A stretch of DNA of 64,000 nucleotides from VRUE01 sp036271315 (GTDB lineage Bacteria > Actinomycetota > Thermoleophilia > Solirubrobacterales > 70-9). This document shows, in pieces, positions 32,320 through 40,294 of this stretch. The position numbers and the translations under genes are program-made. Where the stretch lies: positions 116,197-180,196 of the forward strand of contig DATBAV010000038.1 of assembly GCA_036271315.1 (NCBI GenBank), written 5' to 3'. The notes under the pieces are model-generated. The model was given only the letters and a program-made list of their open reading frames with translations. It was not told where the DNA came from and made no database searches. Each line of letters opens with the position of its first letter. Within the stretch, counting starts at the first letter, position 1.

Positions 32320-33069
32320 TCAGTCGCCGGCGAGACGGCGGAGGTCGCGTACCAACAGCAAATGCTTGAGGTGGCTCACCGTCGCCGCCAGGCTCTCCAG
32401 GCTCTCCAGCGCCTCCTTGCGGCGGTCGGGGTTGCGCGAGCGCAGCGATGGGCCGAGCAGCGCTTCCAGCAGGTTCGCCTCGCGGTCGGCCGAGGAGCGA
32501 AAGACGCGCAGGTTGCGGGCAGCGACGCCGACCCGCGAGAGCTCGTTGGCCGAGCGCACCACTTCGCGGTCGGTCTCGTCGTAGACGGTCTTGCCCTCGC
32601 GTTTCTCGGGCTGGACTATGCCGAAGTTCTCCAGTTCGGCGATCAGCTCCTCGCGCGCGCCGGTCTCCTCGATCACCTCGTCGAGCGTCAGGTAGGCGCG
32701 CGAGGTGTTGACCAGGATCGCCCGCCGCACGGCCCCGCTGGAGGGCCGCTTCTCGGCGCTGCCGCCGGCGGGAACGAAGTCGCCGCCGGCCGCCAGCTCC
32801 TGGCGGATCACCCGCAGTGGCAGGAACTCGTCGCGCTGCAGGCGCAGGATCGTGCGCAGTCTTTCCACGTCGGACTGGCTGTAGAGGCGGTAGCCACCGG
32901 CGGTGCGCCGCGGCGTCAGGAGCTTTTGGTCCTCGAGGTAGCGGATCTTCGAGATCGAGACGTCGTCGAACTCGCTCTGCAGGATCTTGCAGACGGCGCC
33001 GATCGTCAGCGCCTTGCGCGGGCGCGAGTCGCGCTGGCGGGCCTGCTGTGGTTGCTCGGAGACGGCCAT
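32320..33069 (-). CDS. ftsR: MerR-family regulator, FtsR-like
   Basis: A 249-aa protein with an N-terminal MerR winged helix ('LTIGAVCKILQSEFDDVSIS', 'KIRYLEDQKLLTPRRTAGGY', 'RLYSQSDVERLRTILRLQ') and a long C-terminal part with a second wHTH-like segment. It follows garA by 3 bases, the same order as Rv1827 (garA)-Rv1828 in Mycobacterium; the Corynebacterium homologue FtsR activates ftsZ. The assignment rests on this context plus the atypical, metal-free MerR form. The -35/-10 promoter at 33887-33914 probably drives rsiG-garA-ftsR. Confidence 0.75.
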   Translation of the reverse strand: MAVSEQPQQARQRDSRPRKALTIGAVCKILQSEFDDVSISKIRYLEDQKLLTPRRTAGGYRLYSQSDVERLRTILRLQRDEFLPLRVIRQELAAGGDFVPAGGSAEKRPSSGAVRRAILVNTSRAYLTLDEVIEETGAREELIAELENFGIVQPEKREGKTVYDETDREVVRSANELSRVGVAARNLRVFRSSADREANLLEALLGPSLRSRNPDRRKEALESLESLAATVSHLKHLLLVRDLRRLAGD

Positions 33070-33072
33070 CGC

Positions 33073-33558
33073 CTACTTCTCCAAGTAGCTCAGCTTGTAC
33101 TTGCCGACCTGGATCTCGTCGCCGTCGGCAAGGCGGTGCGACTCGATCCGGCGGCGGTTGACGTAGGTGCCGTTGAGCGAGCCGAGGTCGTCGATGTAGA
33201 GCCCGTCGCGGCGGCGGACCAGGAGGGCGTGGTTGCGCGAGACCGTGACGTCGTCGAGGAAGACGCCCGCGTCGGGGCTGCGGCCGATGCTGACCCGGTC
33301 CTCGCTGAGCGGGAAGCTCTCGCCGGCGCGACCGCCGCCGGCGCGGATCACCAGCACCGCGCCGCTGCGCTCGACCGTCTCGTCGATGTCGACCGGCTGC
33401 ATCTCGCCGGTGTCGTCGACGGTGTAGGTCATCGTCGTCGGTTCGTCGCCACCGCCACCGTCGCCCTCGGCGGGACCGCCGACGAAGGCGCCGCACTTCT
33501 GGCAGTAGTTAGCGCCCTCGGGGTTGACGAACCCACATTCGGGACAGTGGACGGCCAT
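33073..33558 (-). CDS. garA: FHA-domain protein, GarA/OdhI-like, with zinc ribbon
   Basis: A 161-aa protein with an N-terminal zinc ribbon ('CPECGFVNPEGANYCQKCG', residues 5-23), an acidic linker with 'DEPTTMTYTVDD', and a C-terminal FHA domain ('VSIGRSPDAGVFLDDVTVSR', 'NHALLV', 'GSLNGTYVNRR'). GarA/OdhI controls 2-oxoglutarate dehydrogenase and glutamate metabolism through phosphorylation of an N-terminal Thr (ETT) motif; here the 'PTTMT' threonines are the candidates. The added zinc ribbon occupies the site of the free N-terminus in mycobacterial GarA. It lies between rsiG and ftsR. Confidence 0.82.
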   Translation of the reverse strand: MAVHCPECGFVNPEGANYCQKCGAFVGGPAEGDGGGGDEPTTMTYTVDDTGEMQPVDIDETVERSGAVLVIRAGGGRAGESFPLSEDRVSIGRSPDAGVFLDDVTVSRNHALLVRRRDGLYIDDLGSLNGTYVNRRRIESHRLADGDEIQVGKYKLSYLEK

Positions 33559-33571
33559 CGTGCTGCTCCGC

Positions 33572-33838
33572 TCAGGCGGCGGAATCGTCCTCTGAGGACG
33601 GCTGTTTGCCGGCGAGGATCTCGGTCAACTGCGCCACGTCGTCGCCGGAGAAGAGCGACTCGCCCTGCTCGCGCTTCTGCCGCAGCCGGTTGACCAGCTC
33701 CGCCCGCAGGATGTCGATCTTGCCGTGCAGAGTGCGGCGCCTGTAGGAGATCTCGTTCTCCTCCTCGGTGAGCTTGTCGATCAGGTTCTTCAGCTCCTCA
33801 TCGCTGAGTGAACCAAGATCGGGAAAGGTGTCCTCCAT
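33572..33838 (-). CDS. rsiG: RsiG-like putative c-di-GMP-binding anti-sigma factor
   Basis: An 88-aa mostly helical protein. Residues 27-42 spell E-x3-S-x2-R-x3-H-x3-D within 'EENEISYRRRTLHGKID'. RsiG proteins bind cyclic di-GMP through E-x3-S-x2-R-x3-Q-x3-D repeats; Streptomyces RsiG has two motifs, while Rubrobacter RsiG has one and dimerises. The present protein is of the one-motif kind, with His in place of Gln. In Streptomyces it holds sigma WhiG; no sigma gene lies nearby. It is first in rsiG-garA-ftsR, with an AAGGAG Shine-Dalgarno and a near-consensus promoter. The name is by motif, not by search. Confidence 0.65.
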   Translation of the reverse strand: MEDTFPDLGSLSDEELKNLIDKLTEEENEISYRRRTLHGKIDILRAELVNRLRQKREQGESLFSGDDVAQLTEILAGKQPSSEDDSAA

Positions 33839-33886
33839 CTCACTCCTTCATTGCGGGTGTCGACCCCTGCTGAGGCCTGTCGGACG

Positions 33887-33914
33887 ATTATAGGTTGCTG
33901 AGGGCAAGGTTCAA
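33887..33914 (-). promoter_or_regulatory. Sigma70-type promoter of rsiG-garA-ftsR with overlapping inverted repeat
   Basis: On the minus strand, -35 TTGAAC (33909-33914) and -10 TATAAT (33887-33892) are separated by 16 bases. This is the best consensus match I saw in the window. An inverted repeat TTCAAC-n5-GTTGAA (33910-33926) covers the -35, and 'AACCTT' occurs three times between about 33904 and 33930. A repressor or MerR-type activator could bind here; autoregulation by FtsR is a guess. Confidence 0.65.
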
Positions 33915-33945
33915 CTGAAGGTTGAAGGTTACGGCGTTCTGGCCG

Positions 33946-34587
33946 TCACCTTGCAGCGTGGCGGGTGGCGCGGACTTCGCGTATCCCGGTCTGGGCGTAG
34001 AGCACGGTGGCGACGATCGCGAAGCCGAGGCCGACGATGAGCAGCGCCGAGGGCACCCAGCCGGCGAAGACCATGGCGAAGAAGATCCCGCCCATGATCG
34101 GGAAGACCGAGATCCGACCCGGCCAGTTGACCCGGATCTCGACCCCGTGGCGCAGGCCGTACTGGGCGAGGAAGAGCATCGCCAGCTCGCGCACGGCAAG
34201 CAGGGCCAGCGCCCAGCGCGGCAGCAGCTCGAAGTTCCAGCAGACGACGGCGCCTGAGAGGATCGTCAGGCGGTCGACGAGCGGGTCGAGGATCGAGCCG
34301 AGGCGGCTGTACTGACCGGTGACCCGGGCGAGGAAGCCGTCGAGGTAGTCGCCGGCGGCGATCAGCCAGAAGACGATCGCGGCCGGGGCGCTGCGGCCGT
34401 CGCCCGATTCGAAGGCGAGCCAGAGGAAGAGCGGCAGCGCCGCCAGCCGCAGGTAGCCGACCGCGTTGGGGATGGTCCAGGGATTGAGCGGTTCCCCCTT
34501 CTGCACCTGGCGCGGCGGCGGCCCGCTGCGATCGAGGCCGAAGAGGCGGCGGACGCGGCCGCGACCGAAGGGCGCCGTGTCACTCAT
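33946..34587 (-). CDS. pgsA: CDP-alcohol phosphatidyltransferase (PgsA-like)
   Basis: A 213-aa membrane enzyme. The CDP-alcohol phosphotransferase signature D-G-x2-A-R-x8-G-x3-D-x3-D is seen as 'DYLDGFLARVTGQYSRLGSI' followed by 'LDPLVDRL' (about residues 80-107). It has five or six membrane segments. It transfers a phosphatidyl group from CDP-diacylglycerol to glycerol 3-phosphate or another alcohol; which one cannot be told. The family often lies near garA/ftsR in actinobacteria. A spacer of 107 bp containing the rsiG promoter separates it from rsiG. Confidence 0.85.
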   Translation of the reverse strand: MSDTAPFGRGRVRRLFGLDRSGPPPRQVQKGEPLNPWTIPNAVGYLRLAALPLFLWLAFESGDGRSAPAAIVFWLIAAGDYLDGFLARVTGQYSRLGSILDPLVDRLTILSGAVVCWNFELLPRWALALLAVRELAMLFLAQYGLRHGVEIRVNWPGRISVFPIMGGIFFAMVFAGWVPSALLIVGLGFAIVATVLYAQTGIREVRATRHAAR

Positions 34588-34614
34588 TGGATGCCCCGGC
34601 GTCGGCGCTGACCG

Positions 34615-36129
34615 CTAGTAGGCCTTGCCGAACACCGCTTCGACGACCGCCGGCTTGCCGGTGAGGACGCAGGCGCTGCCAGGCGCGAGTTGCTGATCGA
34701 AGGGAATGCACCTAACCGAGACCCTAAGCTCTTCGAGCAGCGCGGCCGACTCCGCCGCTTCGCTCCAGGGAGCCCTGACGAAGCCGCTCGCCGCGGCGTC
34801 CTCCCCCTCGCCGGCGAACCACTCGCGGAATTCGTCGAGGCTTTTGATTTCCCGCGCCGTCCTCGATGCGAGGCGCTCCGCGGCAAGCTCGAAATAGTCG
34901 GCCTGAACCCGATCGAGGATCGACCCGATGCTGGCGCCGACCTCCCCCCGCGGGAGCGTCTCCATGCCGAGGTCCCGATCGTCGCGGCGCCGCATCGCTA
35001 CGACTCCCTGATCGAGGTCGCGGGGGCCGATTTCGAGGATCAGCGGAACGCCCTTCCTGGTCCACTCCCAGCGCTTTGCCACCGCTTCCCGGTCGCGGAA
35101 GTCGGCAAGTACGCGCACCGGCTTGCCTTGGAAGGACTGCTCGCGAATCTCAGCGACGAGCCCCTCCACCTCGGCGCGGACGGCATCGTCGTCTTTGCCT
35201 CTCAGCACCGGGATGACGACGACCTGCTGCGGCGCCACCGTCGGCGGCAGGCGCAGGCCGACGTCGTCGCCGTGGGACATGATCAGGGCGCCGAGCAGGC
35301 GGGTGGAGACGCCCCAGGAGGAGGTGTGGACGAGCTGGCGCTCGCCGTCTTTGTCGAGGAAGTCGATCTCGGCCGCCTCCGCGAAGCTCTGTCCCAGGTA
35401 ATGCGAGGTGCCGGCCTGCAGCGCCTTGCCATCCTGCATCATCGCCTCGATCGAGAGGCTCATCACAGCGCCCGGGAAGCGCTCTTCCTCGGGCTTCTCC
35501 CCGGTTATCACCGGCATCGCCAGGAACGACTCGGCGAAGCGGCGGTAGACCTCGAGCATGTCCTCGGTCTCGCGCCGGGCCTCCTCCTCGCTGGCGTGAG
35601 CGGTGTGGCCCTCCTGCCAGAGGAACTCGGTGGTGCGAAGCAGGACCCGCGGGCGCATCTCCCAGCGCACCACGTTGGCCCACTGGTTGACCATCAGCGG
35701 CAGGTCGCGGTAGGAGTTGATCCATTTGGCGAACGACTTGCCGATGATCGTCTCCGAGGTCGGCCGGACGATCAGGGGCTCGGCCAGCTCGCCTCCGGGC
35801 CGCAATTTTCCTGGGTCGCCGGGGTCCTCTTCGAGCCGGTGGTGGGTAACCACGGCCATCTCCTTGGCGAAGCCCTCGACGTGCTCGGCCTCCTCTTCGA
35901 AATAGCTGAGGGGGATAAAAAGCGGGAAGTAGGCGTTCTGAGCGCCGCTCGCCTTGATTTCCCGATCCAGCTCGGCCTGCATCAACTCCCAGATCGCGTA
36001 GCCCCAGGGCCTGATCACCATCGAGCCGCGGACGTGGGCCAGTTCGGCGACCTCGGCCTCGCGGACGACGCTCTGAAACCAGGCGGGGAAGTCCTCCGCG
36101 CGAGTGGGCGAAATTCCTTTGCCGGCCAT
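34615..36129 (-). CDS. proS: Prolyl-tRNA synthetase (short, ProS type 3-like)
   Basis: The enzyme charges tRNA-Pro. The 504-aa protein has class II motif 1 'GSMVIRPWGYAIWELMQ', motif 2 'RWEMRPRVLLRTTEFLWQEG' and motif 3 'GALIMSHGDDVGLRLPP', then an anticodon-binding domain ('VVVIPVLRGKDDD') and a C-terminal domain. It lacks the bacterial-type INS editing insertion, as in the archaeal/Thermus-like form, so Ala-tRNA-Pro editing may need a separate factor. The start is ATG 36129. The hairpin element at 36145-36247 lies just upstream. Confidence 0.92.
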   Translation of the reverse strand: MAGKGISPTRAEDFPAWFQSVVREAEVAELAHVRGSMVIRPWGYAIWELMQAELDREIKASGAQNAYFPLFIPLSYFEEEAEHVEGFAKEMAVVTHHRLEEDPGDPGKLRPGGELAEPLIVRPTSETIIGKSFAKWINSYRDLPLMVNQWANVVRWEMRPRVLLRTTEFLWQEGHTAHASEEEARRETEDMLEVYRRFAESFLAMPVITGEKPEEERFPGAVMSLSIEAMMQDGKALQAGTSHYLGQSFAEAAEIDFLDKDGERQLVHTSSWGVSTRLLGALIMSHGDDVGLRLPPTVAPQQVVVIPVLRGKDDDAVRAEVEGLVAEIREQSFQGKPVRVLADFRDREAVAKRWEWTRKGVPLILEIGPRDLDQGVVAMRRRDDRDLGMETLPRGEVGASIGSILDRVQADYFELAAERLASRTAREIKSLDEFREWFAGEGEDAAASGFVRAPWSEAAESAALLEELRVSVRCIPFDQQLAPGSACVLTGKPAVVEAVFGKAY

Positions 36130-36144
36130 CAGGCGAGTCTATTT

Positions 36145-36247
36145 CCTGAGGCGGGAGGGCCAAGCCTGGCCAGGACGCAGGGAGCGAAGCGTGCTCCGCA
36201 CGTGAGCGACCGAGGACGCCGCCAGGCGCCGGCCATCCCGCCTCAGG
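36145..36247. repeat. Long inverted repeat covering the ispG stop codon (family D)
   Basis: Arms 36145-36161 and 36231-36247 pair at 16 of 17 positions, and inner segments 36164-36170 and 36221-36227 pair over 7 bp. The right arm contains the ispG TGA (36243-36245). The 50-base interior contains GGACGC twice and 'gagcga' twice. The element fills the gap between co-directional ispG and proS. It may be a terminator or attenuator, or a repeat of the same style as those at 1231 and 28723; the cores are not alike. Confidence 0.65.
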
Positions 36248-37496
36248 CGCGGGTGAAGCGGCGGCTGGTGGTGGGCGACGCATCCTCGTCGAGCAGGACC
36301 TTGTCCGACTCGCCCTTTTCGGCCGCTTCATGCTCCATTCGCGCGATCTTCTCCGGGGTCAGGTCGCCGGCGTTCTCGGCCTCGATCTTGGCCAGCCAGG
36401 CGGCGCCCTCGCGCGACTCGTTCTCGTCGAACTCGACCGTGCCGCGGTCGAGCGATTTGTCGATCTCCTCGAAGAGCGTGTCGACGAGCTTCTCCTGGGC
36501 CACCTTGCGCAGCGGCTTGCCGTGCGCGTAGATCAAGCCCTCGTTCTTGGCGCCGGCGATGCCGAAGTCCGCGTGTGAGGCCTCGCCGATCCCGTTCACC
36601 GCGCAGCCCAGCACCGCCACCTCGATCGGCTCCTCGTAGCTTTCCAGGCGCTGCTCGATTTCGGCCACCACCGAGTCCATGTCGAACTGCAGGCGGCCGC
36701 AGGTCGGGCAGGCGATCAGGACCGGGCCGCGCTCGCGCAGCTGCAGCGCCTTGAGGATCTCCCAAGCGACCTTGACCTCCTCCTCGGCGTGGAAGGTCGA
36801 GAGGCTGATCCGGATCGTGTCGCCGACCCCGTCAGCCAGCAGTGTGCCCAGCCCAACCGCGGACTTGAGCGAGCCCGACCACTTGGTGCCAGCCTCGGTG
36901 ATGCCGAGGTGCAGCGGGTAGGGAATCTTCTCCGCGAGCAGGCGGTTGGCGGCGATCGTGTTGGGCACGTTGGTCGACTTGATCGAGACCTTGAAGTTCT
37001 CGAAAGAGAGGCTCTCCATGAGCTCGACGAACTCGACCGCGGCGGCGACCAGGGCCTCGACCGGGCTCTCGCGCTCGAGCGCATGCAGGTGCTTGGGCAG
37101 GGAGCCGGAGTTGACGCCGATCCGCATCGGCACGTTGGCTGCGTTGGCGCGCTCGGCCACCTCGGCGACCTTGTCGCGGCCGCCGATGTTGCCCGGGTTG
37201 AGTCGGATGCAGTGGGCGCCGGCGTCGATCGCCTTGAGCGCGAGCGTGTGATTGAAGTGGATATCGGCGATCACCGGGATCGGCGAGTCCACGACGATCG
37301 TCTTCAGCGCCTCGACGTCCTCGTCGCGCGGCACCGCACAGCGCACGATGTCAGCGCCCGCGTCGGCGACCTTGCGGATCTGCTCCATCGTCGCCGCCAG
37401 GTTGGCGGTCTCGGTCTTGGTCATCGTCTGCACGGCGACGGGAGCGCCGCCGCCGATCGGCACGCCGCCGACGAATATCTGCCGCTTGGAAGCCAC
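36243..37496 (-). CDS. ispG: 4-hydroxy-3-methylbut-2-enyl-diphosphate synthase
   Basis: IspG is the iron-sulfur enzyme that converts MEcPP to HMBPP in the MEP isoprenoid pathway. The 417-aa protein shows 'PVAVQTMTKTETAN', 'CIRLNPGNIGG' and the 4Fe-4S cysteines in 'IACPTCGR' and 'VLGCAVNGIGE'. The C-terminal ~60 residues ('EFDENESREGAAWLAKIEAE' onward) are charged and extend past the usual end. GTG 37496 has TACCCT (37503-37508) 6 bases upstream, pointing to a leaderless transcript that begins inside the end of the preceding secreted-protein gene. Confidence 0.92.
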   Translation of the reverse strand: MASKRQIFVGGVPIGGGAPVAVQTMTKTETANLAATMEQIRKVADAGADIVRCAVPRDEDVEALKTIVVDSPIPVIADIHFNHTLALKAIDAGAHCIRLNPGNIGGRDKVAEVAERANAANVPMRIGVNSGSLPKHLHALERESPVEALVAAAVEFVELMESLSFENFKVSIKSTNVPNTIAANRLLAEKIPYPLHLGITEAGTKWSGSLKSAVGLGTLLADGVGDTIRISLSTFHAEEEVKVAWEILKALQLRERGPVLIACPTCGRLQFDMDSVVAEIEQRLESYEEPIEVAVLGCAVNGIGEASHADFGIAGAKNEGLIYAHGKPLRKVAQEKLVDTLFEEIDKSLDRGTVEFDENESREGAAWLAKIEAENAGDLTPEKIARMEHEAAEKGESDKVLLDEDASPTTSRRFTRA

Positions 37497-39249
37497 GGGC
37501 CAAGGGTACCTGGAGGCCACCCCGGTGGCCCCTCGAGCTGGTGCTCTGCTTGAAAACGACCGTCTTATGAGTCGTGTCGGTACCACCGCCAAGCGCATTG
37601 AAGACGATCGTCAGCTTGACCGCGAGCCTGTGCCCGCGCGAGCTGCCCAGCGCTTTGCGGCCCGTCGCGGTCAGCTTCAAGACCAGCGACACCGTGCCGG
37701 CGCCAGCGGCGCTCCCGCGCACGGCTCTGACCAGCTTGCCGCTGACAGCGACGCTGCCCGGGCCCGGCACCTGGATGCTGAGTACGGCCTTGTCGGACTT
37801 CACAGAGCCGACGCGTGTGGAGATCGCGTTGGACGGTGGGGTCAGCGCTGGAGGGGCCAGCGTCACCGTGGCCGGTTTCGTCACGACTGGCGAGGCCGTC
37901 GGGGCTTCGGGCGTCATGAAGAACTCGTCTGCCCCGAAGGATGTTCCGCCCGCGTTGTGAGCGACGAGCCGGTAGTGATACGGAACCCCGGGCGGCAGAC
38001 CTTTGACCAGCTGGGAAACGCTCACCGGGGCGGTGCCCCCGCCCACATCGGCTTCGCTACTGGGGAAGCTCTCGCCGTACCCTTCAGTGATGCCGAATTC
38101 GAAGAAGTAAGTGGTTTCGGCTCCGTTGGGGTTGACGGAGCCGTGGAGGGTGAATCCTTCGGCGTCTTCGGTAACCGGCAGCGAGATCGCGACTGGTTTC
38201 GGCGGTGGCGTGGTGAACGCTTGATCGCCGCTGACTCCCGGGCCATCGGAGTTGCTGGCGACGATCCGGTAGTGGTAAGTGGTGCTCGGCAAGAGCCCCG
38301 TCACTTCTTCTGCCACCGCAACGGCGCTTTCCCCCGAACCAGCGGAGGCATCAGGTTCGGGCAAGTTGGTGCCGTAAGAGGTGCTGGTCCCGAACTCGAA
38401 GTGGTAGGTGGTCGGTAGGTTGTCCGGATTGACCGCCCCCTTCAGCAGGAAGCCGGTGGGGGTGGCCATGGGGGCGTTGACTTCAGCAGCGGGCGCCGAA
38501 GGCGGCGCCGGCGGTGTCAGCAGCGTCCTGTCCCCCGTCATCGCCGTATTGCCCGCATTGCGGGCGGTCAAGCGGTAGTGGTAGGTCGTGTTCGACAGGA
38601 GGCCGCTGACGGTCTGGGCGACGGCGAAGCCAGCGCTGGCGGAGCCAACGCTGGCTTCGGGGACGGGGATCTTCGATCCGTAGCTCGTCGTCGTGCCGTA
38701 TTCGAACTGGTAAGTCGTCGCAGATCCGTTTGGGTTGACGGTGCCTTTGAGTTCAAAGCCGCCGCTAACTTCGGTCGCTGCTTGATCGGAGACGGTCGGG
38801 GCCGGTCCGGTAGTGGTGAACTGCTGGTCTGCCGAGTTGATGGGACCGTCGGAGTTGGAAGCGACGAAGCGATAGTGGTAGGTCGTGTTCGCGGCCAGGC
38901 CGGAGATCGCCTGCTGCGCCGGCACGGCGGTTGGATAGGCGGCCGAGCCGGCGTCTCCGTCGGGCACCGGCACGCTCGTGCCGTAGGTGCTCGTGGCGCC
39001 GTATTCGAAGCGGTAGTGCGTGTCCAGCCCATAGGGGTAGACGGTCGCTTTCAGCGTCGCCCCGCCGTTCGAGGGCGTTGCCGACACCGGCCCCAGCAGT
39101 GGCGCGAACGCGCCGGCGGGGTTCGGAAAAGCACCGAGGAAGACGCTCGCGAGCGTCCCTAGGACGAGTAGCAGGCAAACCCTGTCTCGCCGCCGCCGCC
39201 CACCAGGGCCGTGGTCGCCCCGCGTGCGCATAGTTGCCAACCCGTTCAT
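37351..39249 (-). CDS. Secreted fibronectin III-like repeat protein, 3' end running into ispG
   Basis: A 632-aa protein with a signal peptide ('VCLLLVLGTLASVFLGAFP'). It has four repeats of about 95 residues, each with 'G.VNP.G..TTY.FE.G.T..YG' and 'GL...T.YHYR..A.N..G', an Fn3-like beta-sandwich pattern. A linker and a domain with 'SVAVSGKLVRAVRGSAAGAG' follow. The last ~60 residues are read out of frame through the ispG start (146-bp overlap) and are Arg/Asp-rich, so an original stop was probably lost. ATG 39249 is preceded by GGGGAG. Probable surface or matrix protein; no enzymatic motif. Confidence 0.72.
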   Translation of the reverse strand: MNGLATMRTRGDHGPGGRRRRDRVCLLLVLGTLASVFLGAFPNPAGAFAPLLGPVSATPSNGGATLKATVYPYGLDTHYRFEYGATSTYGTSVPVPDGDAGSAAYPTAVPAQQAISGLAANTTYHYRFVASNSDGPINSADQQFTTTGPAPTVSDQAATEVSGGFELKGTVNPNGSATTYQFEYGTTTSYGSKIPVPEASVGSASAGFAVAQTVSGLLSNTTYHYRLTARNAGNTAMTGDRTLLTPPAPPSAPAAEVNAPMATPTGFLLKGAVNPDNLPTTYHFEFGTSTSYGTNLPEPDASAGSGESAVAVAEEVTGLLPSTTYHYRIVASNSDGPGVSGDQAFTTPPPKPVAISLPVTEDAEGFTLHGSVNPNGAETTYFFEFGITEGYGESFPSSEADVGGGTAPVSVSQLVKGLPPGVPYHYRLVAHNAGGTSFGADEFFMTPEAPTASPVVTKPATVTLAPPALTPPSNAISTRVGSVKSDKAVLSIQVPGPGSVAVSGKLVRAVRGSAAGAGTVSLVLKLTATGRKALGSSRGHRLAVKLTIVFNALGGGTDTTHKTVVFKQSTSSRGHRGGLQVPLARGFQAADIRRRRADRRRRSRRRADDDQDRDRQPGGDDGADPQGRRRGR

Positions 39250-39397
39250 CCCCACTCCCCTTTCCGATCCCAGGACAGCGATATGAACCGGCATACGCAG
39301 GGAAAGCCGTTGAGGTTCGATCCGCGAACTGAACTATTTGCGGCTTTGCCGCGTACTCCGCAACAAGCGCTGGAGGCAACCCCCCTAAGGAGGAGCG

Positions 39398-40294
39398 ATG
39401 AGGCGGAGTGAGGCACGAGCAGTGGACAAGAGCAGGCACGGCGACCGCGGTCGTAGGCGCCTAACGGCTCGAACCTGGCGCCGACTGGGTCTCCTTGCGG
39501 CTTTGACGATCCTGCCAGCCGCCATTTTCGCCGGCCCGGCGGTAGCGGTGATCAAGCCGGTGGTTCAGACCAGCGCCCCCGCGGCGGTCGCGGGAGGGGT
39601 CGAACTGCGAGGGAGGATCTACACCTACGAAAACGACACCCACTACCGCTTCGAATACGGCACCACGAGCACCTACGGCACGAGCGTGCCGGTGCCCGAT
39701 GGGGACGCCGGCGTCCAGCCGATCGTGACGGTGGCGCAGACGATTACCGGACTCACTCCGAACACGATTTATCACTACCGTCTCGTCGCCTCGAACGAAG
39801 GCGGTATCGGCGAAAGCACGGACGCGACTTTCAATAGCTCCGAAGTCGCTACCCCGGCCCCAACCGCGCCCGGCGGCGGAGAAAGTCCCCAGGGAGGCGG
39901 GGGAAGCAGCGGGCCGACAGCGGGCAAAGGCGCCACGATCAAGCTCAAGGTGGAGCGAGTCGCCGGCAAGCGCGTCCTCGCCGCCGCCAATGGTCACACC
40001 CTTTACAGCCTCAGCGTCGAGAAGAAAGGCAGGTTCGTCTGCACGCAGAGCAGCGGCTGCCTGGCGCTGTGGAAACCGCTGCTCGTACCCAGCGGCGGCT
40101 CCGTCGTCGGCCCGATGAATTTGAAGCTGGGTTCGATCAAGCGCCCCGACGGCGGACGACAGGTGACCTATCGTGGCCGGCCGCTCTACACGTTCACCGA
40201 AGACCACGGCCCCGGCAAGGCCAACGGCGAGGGATTTAAGGACGTCGGCACCTGGCACGCTGTTGCCGTGCCAAAGTCGAAACGCAACCGCTAG
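39398..40294 (+). CDS. Secreted protein: one Fn3-like repeat plus COG4315-type repeats
   Basis: A 298-aa protein. After a signal/anchor segment (about residues 30-50) it has one Fn3-like repeat whose 'THYRFEYGTTSTYGTSVPVP' is nearly identical to repeat 1 of the divergent gene. A Pro/Gly linker is followed by a C-terminal domain of the secreted Lipoprotein_15/COG4315 type: 'GHTLYSLSVEKKGRFVC', 'CLALWKPLL', 'VTYRGRPLYTFTEDHGPGKA', 'GTWHAVAV'. Function is unknown. The ATG follows AAGGAGG at good spacing. It is the only plus-strand gene in the 31-53 kb block. The stop lies in a palindrome shared with rseP. Confidence 0.72.
   Translation: MRRSEARAVDKSRHGDRGRRRLTARTWRRLGLLAALTILPAAIFAGPAVAVIKPVVQTSAPAAVAGGVELRGRIYTYENDTHYRFEYGTTSTYGTSVPVPDGDAGVQPIVTVAQTITGLTPNTIYHYRLVASNEGGIGESTDATFNSSEVATPAPTAPGGGESPQGGGGSSGPTAGKGATIKLKVERVAGKRVLAAANGHTLYSLSVEKKGRFVCTQSSGCLALWKPLLVPSGGSVVGPMNLKLGSIKRPDGGRQVTYRGRPLYTFTEDHGPGKANGEGFKDVGTWHAVAVPKSKRNR

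Noticed and set aside
39250..39397. Riboswitch (for example cyclic di-AMP) in the divergent region before the secreted genes
   Set aside because: Secreted wall genes in actinobacteria sometimes have one, but I could not find the conserved ydaO-type blocks; only a short gcggc-ttt-gccgc hairpin is seen.
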